Part shown: positions 27,401 through 35,073 of the stretch, piece after piece
Layout: every line of letters begins with the position of its first letter
How positions within the stretch are numbered: position 1 is the first letter of the stretch
Assembly (NCBI GenBank): GCA_016712225.1
Contig: JADJRL010000003.1
Span: forward strand, 2,059,501 to 2,123,500
Origin: Candidatus Defluviibacterium haderslevense
GTDB taxonomy: Bacteria; Bacteroidota; Bacteroidia; Chitinophagales; Saprospiraceae
Direction: 5' to 3'
DNA length: 64,000 bases
Translations under genes and position numbers: made by a program
Notes under the pieces: generated by a model
What the model saw: only the letters and a program-made list of their open reading frames with translations
What the model was told of the DNA's origin: nothing
Databases searched by the model: none

Positions 27401-27475
27401 ATTTATTTAATTAATTGGGAGAATGGTGCAGGGGAACGATTTTTAATTAAAGGAGATGTGACGTTGTTGAGGTAA
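24473..27475 (+). CDS. secreted repeat protein with type B (gliding-motility/CHU_C) sorting domain
   Basis: A 1000-residue protein with a signal peptide (LLYIFVLFQSTISLIYGQ). Residues about 30-400 look like a beta-propeller-type region, including NLLFYSDND and a DSLYYFFTPDQ stretch. A PKD-like segment follows, and then five imperfect repeats of about 70 residues with the pattern C.GDS(V/I)...WY....GCDS (about 565-905). The C-terminal 90 residues (IFIPNIFSPNADSKNDTW, LQLFERWGQQVYS, NGWDG, YIYLINWENG) match the gliding-motility-associated type B sorting domain. It is divergent from the giant type A protein. Probably a surface or extracellular structural protein; no enzyme motif seen. Confidence 0.85.
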   Translation: MMKVLFSRLLYIFVLFQSTISLIYGQQYTSTIPSDCPSGLETSIWYMGTHGIDWRSGTPQPDSFFYSAIGIGEGHSSICDKQGNLLFYSDNDYIYNRNHQIMAGCPRFSNRSSVMCAIVPMPGSDSLYYFFTPDQFPTITGPPYKLRCVQIDMSQDNGLGAVVTPELMLIDSSSEQVLAVKHCNGRDWWIICQNAVTEVFYSFLLDTSGILFNQKVTSTSGNIHNISNEQYKTGELAISNSGEYLIECTVGHPSQVELHQFDPSSGIISNGYELFDTITTAKNRKYLTCAAFSADDSKVYLTGADTFDAIFQVDLQDPDSLVVRQRINRIIQQLGFGVGGPVLGRDDRMYITTFMKFFKTLHVIHQPNEYGQACELKLNDFYLGGKSGLSAPNFAVGLERPYRAVVQGKKIICKDSVAHFLVKEACPHITEWMLPDGGEIRHKFGDSLEVMFPDTGVYRVIASYPIRCGYKSDTHRVQVNRCHCAHQFSLIQADTSVCIGNTSTIAFNTNASSYLIDGIKLSNPTVTLIDLKKDTLLKIYLTYPDACDTVINIKIRVIPIDSSQTIMEFCTGDSVYVQDQWYHQDGELRILDINQQGCDSIILIKLKTKRTESFTTNYKICEGDSIWIFTPNGGKWIRSNENDTILWQNQDGCDSVYIYQVSVIPSYHETVSMYKCNLDSIFYQGTYFLKDTSFLNYYTSQYGCDSIVRINIINYPNSIATHTIHNICNGDSIQIDNIWYHDSITIITQFNNQYGCDSFHMTQVKLFPIPEPTAITFYFCIGDSVQIEQIWYTTASEFTVHKSNMHSCDSVIHYTVIPYEDIYVDLDDTLELISGGTHTLSGLHSMNVTRFRWYPSEYLSCIDCPNPEIKAIQDGTYYLEVSDGNGCTAIDSIFIHVKNLTSEIFIPNIFSPNADSKNDTWNITFSDSRSKIITLQLFERWGQQVYSCESYPNGMGSNCNGWDGMVNNRLCLPNVYIYLINWENGAGERFLIKGDVTLLR

Positions 27476-27776
27476 TCATTTTTATCAAGATAAACTTTAT
27501 TAAATTTCTTTATTAATCCTAATTTCATTTCAAGTATTTGTTAATTTGACTGCGATCCAAATTAATATCTGAGATCAGTTAGTGGTTTGAAAGTCTGAAA
27601 ACTTGAGATAATACTAGTAATGAAATACAAGCTTACCATAGAACTAACTGTCCCTATGGTTGGTACAAAGTAGGTCTTATGAGTGGCTGTGACATATAAA
27701 AATATTGATACAAGGGAACTAAAATATATTAAGGATAGTTATTATATGAATTAAATAACCACAAAACAGAAATTAA
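27476..27776. other. non-coding spacer
   Basis: A 301-bp AT-rich gap on the plus strand between the type B secreted protein and a membrane-anchored protein. The only structure seen is an inverted repeat ACCATAG (27635-27641) / CTATGGT (27654-27660) with a 12-bp spacer. Confidence 0.4.
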
Positions 27777-28523
27777 ATGTTAAACATTTTTCAAGCAATC
27801 CTAGATTTTTTTAGTAGAAACCAAGTGGCTTTAACTATTATTTTATCACCACTTATTTCATTGTTTACAGTTTGGATAATAAAGCGAGAGGATAGAAAAC
27901 TTAAAGAACTTGAATTAAAAAATACTTTAACCCAAAAGGAGCATGAACATAAGCTTGCAACTACAATAAATAAAACTCAGCATGAACGAATTGTTTATGG
28001 GCAATTAATTAAAATTTTAGGAGATATTCAGCAATTGGATGTAGAATTATCTTCAAATTGCGTAAACACTGACTGTGTACTAGATGCAGTGAATAATTTT
28101 AATATCTCTTTTAAAAAACATAGAGATGAAGTGGCTCAAAACCAAATATTACTTACAAATAGAACAATAAGTGAATTATATTCTTTTTATGGCTTAATGT
28201 CAAGTATGCAGATTGAGTTAAAAAATATCCTGCATGACAATAAATATGAATTTGCACATTATATTGTTACAAGTTACTCAAGTGAGATGGCTAGGAATAT
28301 TTTAAAATTGCATGATGAATTATCATCTCAAATAAGTGATATAGAAGAATTGTCACCATTCATAAATTGTTGTGGAAAGCCAGCAGAAAAATGGATAGAA
28401 GATGAATACAATAAGTACAAACGAATTGAGGAGGCAAATAGAAAGTTAAGACTTATGGATGGCATGAAATCAGATATAAATATTGATAAAAATCTAGTAT
28501 TTCAAGAACTCAAATCTAACTGA
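27777..28523 (+). CDS. membrane-anchored coiled-coil hypothetical protein
   Basis: A 248-residue protein with one N-terminal membrane helix (about residues 18-36, ALTIILSPLISLFTVWII) followed at once by a charged predicted coiled coil (KREDRKLKELELKN through KEHEHKLATTINK). A helical cytoplasmic domain follows. No known family recognised. It is convergent with infB, with only 15 bp between the stops and no visible terminator. It may be accessory. Confidence 0.6.
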   Translation: MLNIFQAILDFFSRNQVALTIILSPLISLFTVWIIKREDRKLKELELKNTLTQKEHEHKLATTINKTQHERIVYGQLIKILGDIQQLDVELSSNCVNTDCVLDAVNNFNISFKKHRDEVAQNQILLTNRTISELYSFYGLMSSMQIELKNILHDNKYEFAHYIVTSYSSEMARNILKLHDELSSQISDIEELSPFINCCGKPAEKWIEDEYNKYKRIEEANRKLRLMDGMKSDINIDKNLVFQELKSN

Positions 28524-28538
28524 AATTAGTATAAACAA

Positions 28539-31217
28539 TTAAGCCAACTTCTGTTTCACCTCTGTGATTTCATAGGCCTCAATGATGTCTCCTACTTTGA
28601 TGTCATTGAAGTTTTTAACAGCAACACCGCATTCCATGTTTTCTTTAACTTCTTTGGCATCATCTTTAAATCGTTTTAACGATTGCAATTCAGCTGTGCC
28701 ACCTTCACGATTAGGATAAATGACTATACCATCCCGAATGACACGGATCATATTATTTCTGGCTACTTTACCTTCTATGACCATACCTCCGGCAACAGTT
28801 CCCACCTTAGTAATTTTGAACACTTCGCGAACTTCAATTTGGCCCATGATCTTTTCAACTTTGGTAGGTTCAAGCATACCTTCCATGGCAGCCTTGATCT
28901 CTTCGATGGCTTCATAAATGATGGAATAAAGTTTAATTTCGACACCTTCTTTTTCTGCTAATTGACGAGTAGAAAGCGAAGGTCTCACTTGGAAACCTAT
29001 GACTATAGCATCAGAAGCTGATGCCAGGAGAATATCTGATTCAATGATTTGTCCTACCGCTTTGTGCAGTACACTTACTTTGATGGATTCTACCGAAAGT
29101 TTAATTAATGCGTCGGATAAGGCTTCAACAGAACCATCTACATCACCCTTAACGATTAATCTCAATTCTTTGAAATTACCTAATGCAAGTCGGCGACCTA
29201 TTTCATCTAATGAAATACGTTTAGATGCACGGTTTGCTTGTTCACGACTGATTTGTGATCGTTTGGTTGCGATTTGTCTGGCTTCAGACTCTTCTTCCAT
29301 TACTTTAAATTTTTCACCGGCAGTAGGGGCACCTGTTAGACCTAATACCATAACTGGGGTGGATGGCGGTGCATGTTTTATCTTTTGACCACGCTCATTA
29401 AACATGGCCTTGACCTTACCAGCATTTTCGCCTGCCAAAACGACATCTCCAATATTTAAAGTTCCATTCTGTACCAATAATTTAGCGACATACCCTCTTC
29501 CTTTATCCAGGGATGCTTCAATGACAGTTCCTGTAGCTGGTCTTGAAGGGTTAGCTTTTAAATCCAAAACTTCAGCTTCCAGAATAATTTTTTCTAGTAA
29601 TAAATCAACTCCAAGTCCTGACTTTGCAGATATTTCTTGAGAGGAAAATTTACCGCCCCATGAATCCACTAAAAAGTTCATTTGGGATAGTTCATTTTTG
29701 ATTCTTTCAGGATCGGCACCTGGTTTGTCAACTTTATTTATTGCAAAAACTATAGGTAGATTGGCGGCTTGTGCATGCGAAATAGCTTCTTTGGTTTGTG
29801 GCATGATCCGATCATCCGCAGCAATAATAATAACTGCTACATCTGTAACTTTTGCTCCACGAGCTCTCATGGCAGTGAATGCTTCATGACCTGGTGTATC
29901 CAAAAAAGTTATTTTTTTATGATCAGGACCGACGGTTACTTCATAAGCACCTATATGCTGGGTAATACCTCCGGCTTCGCCTGATACTACATTCGTATGG
30001 CGAATATAATCCAATAAGGATGTTTTTCCATGATCCACATGGCCCATTACAGTGACAATTGGGGCTCTTGGAATTAAATTCTTAGGATCTTCTTCAATTT
30101 CTTCATCCACTTCAATGGTGGCTTCAGCACTGATAAATTCAATTTTTTTATTGAATTCTTCAGCTAAAAATTCAATGACTTCTGCATCCAATCGTTGATT
30201 TATAGAAACGATGATACCCATATTCATACAGGTCATGATGACATCTGTAACGGGTACATCCATCAAGCTTGATAATTCTGATACGGTTACGAATTCTGTA
30301 AGTTGGATGGTTTCCCGATCTACACTTGCCTCGAGCATTTCGGCTTTTTCGCGAATTTCATCTCGCTTATCACGGCGCATTTTTTGCCGCTTATTTTTAC
30401 CACCCGGACTTAACCGTGCCATAGTAGCGCGAATTTTTTCTTCTACTTCCTTTTGAGTAACCGTCTTTACTTCAGGTTCATTTCGATTCGGTGAAGGTCT
30501 TTGATTCGATTTATTATCACTACTTGGTGTGTCAGAGGTAGGAACTTTTTTGCGTTTGCGTTTGCGTTTGCGTTTTTCGGCTTCACTCTGAGAAATATTT
30601 GGATCTGTAGCAGGTGTAGCGACTTTTTTAGCCTCTTCTTTTTTCTTGACGGGATCCTTAAATTTATTGGTATCAATTTTACCCAATATTTTAAGACCCT
30701 TTAATGTAGGGGCTTCAATTCGAGTGAGTTCTTGTTCTTCAGGAACTTCCGGTTCTATTGGTTTTTCAACTTCAACTACAGGTGCCGGGGTCTCAATTTT
30801 AGTTTCTTTAGGAGGTGCGTCCGTTTTGTCTAAATCTATTTTACCTACAATTTTTAATTTAGGCTTGTTTGATTCATCAATCTCTGGTTTGAAGATTACT
30901 TCTGGTTCAGGTGTTGATGGTTTGACAGCTGGAATAGGTGGGGGTGCTGGTGCTACAGGAGTATCAAAAAGATTAACTTCAATTTTTTGAATTGGTTTTT
31001 CTTTTACAACAGGTGGAGCCACTTTCTGTAACTGGTTCGCTTGTTCTTTCTCGTTGATGGAACTTTGGAATTCGATAAGAAGTGCATTATACATTTCATC
31101 TGTAACCTTTGCTGTAGGTTTATTATCAATTTCGAAACCTTTAGCAATAAGATGTTCAACAATGGATGTTAGTCCAACATTAAATTCTGTAGCTACCTTT
31201 ATTAATAATTTAGTCAT
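28539..31217 (-). CDS. infB: translation initiation factor IF-2
   Basis: An 892-residue protein. An N-terminal IF2_N-like helix start (TKLLIKVATEFNVG) is followed by a long low-complexity Pro/Glu/Lys linker (about 60-270) with an Arg-Lys run. The GTPase core has G1 GHVDHGKT at 392-399, DTPGH (G3) and NKVD (G4), and is followed by domains II-IV. It recruits fMet-tRNA to the 30S subunit. It is the last gene of the rimP-nusA-infB operon, 64 bp downstream of nusA, the standard bacterial order. Confidence 0.97.
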   Translation of the reverse strand: MTKLLIKVATEFNVGLTSIVEHLIAKGFEIDNKPTAKVTDEMYNALLIEFQSSINEKEQANQLQKVAPPVVKEKPIQKIEVNLFDTPVAPAPPPIPAVKPSTPEPEVIFKPEIDESNKPKLKIVGKIDLDKTDAPPKETKIETPAPVVEVEKPIEPEVPEEQELTRIEAPTLKGLKILGKIDTNKFKDPVKKKEEAKKVATPATDPNISQSEAEKRKRKRKRKKVPTSDTPSSDNKSNQRPSPNRNEPEVKTVTQKEVEEKIRATMARLSPGGKNKRQKMRRDKRDEIREKAEMLEASVDRETIQLTEFVTVSELSSLMDVPVTDVIMTCMNMGIIVSINQRLDAEVIEFLAEEFNKKIEFISAEATIEVDEEIEEDPKNLIPRAPIVTVMGHVDHGKTSLLDYIRHTNVVSGEAGGITQHIGAYEVTVGPDHKKITFLDTPGHEAFTAMRARGAKVTDVAVIIIAADDRIMPQTKEAISHAQAANLPIVFAINKVDKPGADPERIKNELSQMNFLVDSWGGKFSSQEISAKSGLGVDLLLEKIILEAEVLDLKANPSRPATGTVIEASLDKGRGYVAKLLVQNGTLNIGDVVLAGENAGKVKAMFNERGQKIKHAPPSTPVMVLGLTGAPTAGEKFKVMEEESEARQIATKRSQISREQANRASKRISLDEIGRRLALGNFKELRLIVKGDVDGSVEALSDALIKLSVESIKVSVLHKAVGQIIESDILLASASDAIVIGFQVRPSLSTRQLAEKEGVEIKLYSIIYEAIEEIKAAMEGMLEPTKVEKIMGQIEVREVFKITKVGTVAGGMVIEGKVARNNMIRVIRDGIVIYPNREGGTAELQSLKRFKDDAKEVKENMECGVAVKNFNDIKVGDIIEAYEITEVKQKLA

Positions 31218-31281
31218 TCTTCGGATTTACCTTATTAGAAGGTTTTCAATTTATTTTTTTACTTTTAATATCCCCTTTCTT

Positions 31282-32517
31282 CTATTCTTCAAATTCTTTA
31301 GTCAAAATATCCATTACATCTTTGATCGTCTCTTCTTCCAGATCGGTTCTTCTGGCCAATTCTTCAGTACTTAAATTAAGAACGCTGCGAGCCGTATCGC
31401 ATCCAATGTTTTTGAGTGCGTCAATGATCCACTCCTCGATTTCATCTTTGAATTCATCCAAATCAACATCATCCACTTCACCTTCTTCCTGATCCCGGAA
31501 TACGTCTATTTCATAACCTGTTAATTTAGATGCGAGTTTAATATTAGCACCACCTTTACCAATAGCCAATGATAACTGATCAGCTTTCAAATAGACACTT
31601 GCCTTTTTGTTTTTTTCATCAAATTCAATGCTGTTAATTTTTGCAGGAGTCAATGAACGTTGGACATACAGGCTTAAATTATTGGTATAATTTACGATAT
31701 CAATATTTTCATTTCTCAGTTCCCTTACAATACCGTGTATTCTGGATCCTTTCATACCTACACAAGCTCCAACCGGATCTATGCGATCATCAAAAGATTC
31801 TACAGCAACTTTGGCGCGTTCACCCGGTAACCGAACAATTTTTTTGATAACAATAAGACCATCTTCAATTTCAGGAACTTCTTGTTCCATTAGTCTTTGT
31901 AAGAATGCAGAATCTGTTCTGCTTAAATGAATGACCGGAAGACTATTTTTTAGTTCTACTTTTTTAATTACAGCTCTGACGATATCTCCTTTTCGGAAAT
32001 GATCACCTTTGATCATTTCTGTTCTAGGAAGTATCAATTCATTATTTGTCGCATCATCAATGATGAGTAATTCACGCTTTAATACCTGATTAACTTCACC
32101 GATTACCAATTCACCTTCACGTTCAGAATAACGTTTGAAGACGTCATCCTTTTCGAGTTCCATGATTCTCGATACCAGGGTTTGTCTTGCAGCCATTATC
32201 GCTCTTCGCCCAAAATCTTCAAGACTTAACTGTTCATAACATTCCAAACCAACTTCATAATCCTCATCAATAACCAGGGCTTCAGATATTGCAATTTCTT
32301 TTAAATCATCAGTTACCTCACCATCTGGAACAATAGCTCTAACACGCCACATTTCAAGGTCTCCCTTTTGTGTGTTTACAATGATATTAAAATTTTCATC
32401 GGAACCATATTTTTTGCGAATTAGTGAACGAAATACATCTTCGAGCACTCGCATCATGGTTGGCCTATCTATGTTCTTACCGGCTTTAAACTCCGCAAAT
32501 GTTTCTACAAGTTTCAT
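31282..32517 (-). CDS. nusA: transcription termination/antitermination factor NusA
   Basis: A 411-residue protein: N-terminal RNA-polymerase-binding domain (1-130), S1 domain (about 135-200), tandem KH domains (VGACVGMKGSRIHGIVREL; LAIGKGGANIKLASKLTGY), then a short acidic helical tail (DVDLDEFKDEIEEW). It modulates pausing, termination and antitermination. Its start overlaps the rimP stop by 4 bp, consistent with coupling. Length is normal for Bacteroidota. Confidence 0.97.
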   Translation of the reverse strand: MKLVETFAEFKAGKNIDRPTMMRVLEDVFRSLIRKKYGSDENFNIIVNTQKGDLEMWRVRAIVPDGEVTDDLKEIAISEALVIDEDYEVGLECYEQLSLEDFGRRAIMAARQTLVSRIMELEKDDVFKRYSEREGELVIGEVNQVLKRELLIIDDATNNELILPRTEMIKGDHFRKGDIVRAVIKKVELKNSLPVIHLSRTDSAFLQRLMEQEVPEIEDGLIVIKKIVRLPGERAKVAVESFDDRIDPVGACVGMKGSRIHGIVRELRNENIDIVNYTNNLSLYVQRSLTPAKINSIEFDEKNKKASVYLKADQLSLAIGKGGANIKLASKLTGYEIDVFRDQEEGEVDDVDLDEFKDEIEEWIIDALKNIGCDTARSVLNLSTEELARRTDLEEETIKDVMDILTKEFEE

Positions 32518-32984
32518 ATCTTAACTATGATTTTAGCTTCTTTAATAGATGAATATGGGATCTTGGTTTCATGAATTTCTTTTATTTTTTTATTTTTTTC
32601 TTTTCTTATTTCTTCCCAGCTTAAGGTCAACTGTCCTTGATCTGCTGATATTAAGGTTCCATTAAATTCTTGTGAATCAATTGTGTTTATGGAGAGTCCA
32701 CGACCAATGTTTTTTATAAATTGTCTTGGAAATGTAAGTGGTCTGTCAATACCTGCGGAAGAAACTTCCAGGATATAATCGGTTCCAAACCAATTATTTT
32801 GGTCAAACTCATTTTCTAAAAAACGGCTTATCGCCTTGCATCGATCAAACGAAATAACGGTATCACTATCCAAAAATACGGATATGGTTTTACCATGTTG
32901 TTCAATTCCAACTAAAAAACAATCTTGAAAGCTTTCTTCCAAAAACTTGATCGTCAGCAGATTATGTATTTCTTCAGTGTACAT
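32514..32984 (-). CDS. rimP: ribosome maturation factor RimP
   Basis: A 156-residue protein with the RimP pattern: acidic N-terminal domain, EVSSAGIDRPLTFPRQF near residue 90, and a C-terminal SH3-like small domain. It assists 30S subunit assembly. It is the first gene of the rimP-nusA-infB operon. An attenuator-like hairpin and a -7 box are visible just upstream (see 33003-33050). Confidence 0.93.
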   Translation of the reverse strand: MYTEEIHNLLTIKFLEESFQDCFLVGIEQHGKTISVFLDSDTVISFDRCKAISRFLENEFDQNNWFGTDYILEVSSAGIDRPLTFPRQFIKNIGRGLSINTIDSQEFNGTLISADQGQLTLSWEEIRKEKNKKIKEIHETKIPYSSIKEAKIIVKI

Positions 32985-33002
32985 TTGTTGACTTTATCAA
33001 AC

Positions 33003-33026
33003 AAAAAAGGGAACTTTCTGTTCCCT
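33003..33026 (-). promoter_or_regulatory. attenuator/terminator-like hairpin in the rimP-nusA-infB leader
   Basis: On the minus strand AGGGAAC (33026-33020) pairs with GTTCCCT (33014-33008) around the loop AGAAA and is followed directly by a T-run (33008-33003). It lies about 20 nt before the rimP start and after the presumed -7 box, so it is in the leader RNA. No upstream minus-strand gene needs a terminator here. NusA-dependent attenuation is an attractive but unproven reading. Confidence 0.55.
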
Positions 33027-33042
33027 CTTAACATCACAAGCG

Positions 33043-33050
33043 CAAATGTA
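33043..33050 (-). promoter_or_regulatory. candidate -7 box of the rimP-nusA-infB operon
   Basis: The minus-strand reading is TACATTTG, a match to TAnnTTTG. It is about 60 bp upstream of rimP, leaving room for a leader with the hairpin. No -33 TTG at about 19-20 bp spacing was seen, so confidence is limited. Confidence 0.45.
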
Positions 33051-33071
33051 CATATTTTTGATGAATATTGT

Positions 33072-34214
33072 ATGATAATAGACCAACTTTTACAGCGAGC
33101 ACTGAACCAAGAATTTTTAACTGCCCATGAGGGCTTGATGCTTTTTGAGCAATGTGCTACCCCTGAATTAATGTATGTAGCCCATGAATTAAGGATGAGG
33201 CAGGTGCCACAAGATAAAGTCACCTGGATTATTGACAGAAATTCAAATACCACCAATGTTTGTGTTGCAAATTGTAAGTTTTGTAATTTTTACAGACCCC
33301 CGGGTAACAGTGAATCCTATATAACCACAATTGATGAATACAAGCTAAAAATAGACGAGATGATTCGTTTTGGTGGTGAGCAGCTGTTACTACAAGGTGG
33401 ACATCATCCGGATTTAGGTTTAGATTTCTATTGCCATTTATTTAAAGAGTTAAAGCAACTGTATCCTAATCTTAAATTGCATGCGCTTGGGCCACCGGAA
33501 ATAGCTCACATCACAAAATTAGAAAAATCAACACATACTGAGGTTTTAAAAGCACTCATGGAATCCGGATTAGATTCGTTACCCGGGGCAGGAGCTGAGA
33601 TCCTCAATGATAGGGTACGAAGATTGGTTTCCAAGGGTAAATGTGGTGCACAGGAATGGTTGGATATCATGCGAGCAGCACACCAATTGGATTTAACGAC
33701 CTCAGCAACGATGATGTTTGGACATGTTGAAACCAATTTAGAAAGAATGGAACATCTAGTCGCTATTCGTACGGTGCAATCTGAAAAACCAGTTCATGCT
33801 AAAGGTTTTTTAGCTTTTATTCCCTGGCCATTTCAGGACGAAGGAACCATGTTAAAACGTTTAAAACGTGCCCGAAATACATGTACGGGCGATGAATATA
33901 TCCGAATGATAGCACTGAGTAGAATCATGTTGCCTAATATTATTCACATCCAGGCATCATGGTTGACCGTAGGCAAACAAACAGCTCAAATATGTTTGCA
34001 TTCAGGGGCTGATGATTTTGGAAGTATCATGATAGAAGAGAATGTTGTTTCAGCGGCTGGCGCACAACAACGTTTCACAGCAAATGGTATTCAAAATGCC
34101 ATTAAGGAAGCAGGATTTATACCCCAATTGAGAAATCAACAGTATGATCATATAGAACTTCCGGAAGTTTTGGAACAACAATTTCTGGATGAAGCTAAGA
34201 TGATAATCAATTAA
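33072..34214 (+). CDS. mqnC: cyclic dehypoxanthine futalosine synthase (radical SAM)
   Basis: From ATG 33072 a 380-residue radical SAM enzyme. The CxxxCxxC cluster motif is C64-C68-C71 (CVANCKFC), followed by FYRPPG. MqnC-typical phrases follow: LLLQGGHHPDLGL, LPGAGAEIL, TMMFGHVET, GFLAFIPWPFQ, NIQASWLTVG and DDFGSIMIEENVVSAAG. It cyclises dehypoxanthine futalosine in the futalosine route to menaquinone. A longer reading from 32925 would overlap rimP and lacks family similarity. It is divergent from rimP, and PNP follows 3 bp downstream. Confidence 0.93.
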   Translation: MIIDQLLQRALNQEFLTAHEGLMLFEQCATPELMYVAHELRMRQVPQDKVTWIIDRNSNTTNVCVANCKFCNFYRPPGNSESYITTIDEYKLKIDEMIRFGGEQLLLQGGHHPDLGLDFYCHLFKELKQLYPNLKLHALGPPEIAHITKLEKSTHTEVLKALMESGLDSLPGAGAEILNDRVRRLVSKGKCGAQEWLDIMRAAHQLDLTTSATMMFGHVETNLERMEHLVAIRTVQSEKPVHAKGFLAFIPWPFQDEGTMLKRLKRARNTCTGDEYIRMIALSRIMLPNIIHIQASWLTVGKQTAQICLHSGADDFGSIMIEENVVSAAGAQQRFTANGIQNAIKEAGFIPQLRNQQYDHIELPEVLEQQFLDEAKMIIN

Positions 34215-34217
34215 TTT

Positions 34218-35045
34218 ATGAATTCCATTTTGATCCAAGATATTCAGGAGAGCGCACAGTTTTTAAGAGAAAGGCTTCCTCAAATTCCTGAAATAGCCAT
34301 AGTACTTGGTACTGGCATGGGTGATTTAATAGAAAGAGTAAGCATCATTAAAGAAATTTCTTACAAAAATATACCTCACCTGGTGCCTACAACGGTAGAA
34401 AGTCACAGTGGTAAACTCATTTTAGCGCATTGGGCAGACCATTATATTCTCATCATGTCCGGTAGGTTGCACTATTATGAAGGATATACAGCTCAAGAGG
34501 TAACTTATCCCATTAGGATATTGAAAGCATTGGGGATAAAAACGGTTTGGTTTACTAATGCCAGTGGAACGGTGAATCCTAAATTCAATGCTGGTGATAT
34601 AGTGTTTATTGATGATCATATCAATTTTCATCCTGAGAATCCTTTGCGTGGTATTGATGATGCGAGATTAGGCTTGAGATTCCCTGATATGTCAGAAGTG
34701 TATTCTACGGAGCAATTAATGAAAGCTAAAACTTGCTGTGAATCATTAAATATTCCATTTCACAGGGGAATTTATTTTGGTCTTCAAGGTCCAAGTTTAG
34801 AAACACCTGCTGAGTATAGAATGATTCATTTATTGGGTGCAGATATTGTTGGGATGTCTACAGTTCCTGAAGTTATTGTGGCGCATCAATGTGAACTTAA
34901 TATTTTAGCGGTCTCTATTGTGTCAAACTCTACTCCTCAAGTTGGAGCTAATCAAAAAACAACCATTGAATTAGTTATAGAAACGATACATAACTCTTCA
35001 AAAAAATTGTTTGATATTTTTGAACGAATGTTGAAAGCCAATTAG
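34218..35045 (+). CDS. purine-nucleoside phosphorylase (PunA/trimeric type)
   Basis: A 275-residue protein with the trimeric PNP pattern: ALGTGMGD-like phosphate loop (VLGTGMGDL), VESHSGKLILAHW, GRLHYYEGY, TNASGTVNPKF, GLQGPSLETPAEYRM, and GADIVGMSTVPEVIVA. It splits purine nucleosides phosphorolytically. It sits 3 bp after mqnC, so the two are almost certainly cotranscribed; salvage of purine released during futalosine metabolism is a reasonable but inferred link. Confidence 0.92.
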   Translation: MNSILIQDIQESAQFLRERLPQIPEIAIVLGTGMGDLIERVSIIKEISYKNIPHLVPTTVESHSGKLILAHWADHYILIMSGRLHYYEGYTAQEVTYPIRILKALGIKTVWFTNASGTVNPKFNAGDIVFIDDHINFHPENPLRGIDDARLGLRFPDMSEVYSTEQLMKAKTCCESLNIPFHRGIYFGLQGPSLETPAEYRMIHLLGADIVGMSTVPEVIVAHQCELNILAVSIVSNSTPQVGANQKTTIELVIETIHNSSKKLFDIFERMLKAN

Positions 35046-35073
35046 ATTATAGCTCGCGATCACATAAATCAAA

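Noticed and set aside
32925..33071. N-terminal extension of mqnC
   Set aside because: It would overlap rimP on the opposite strand and does not look like the MqnC family start.
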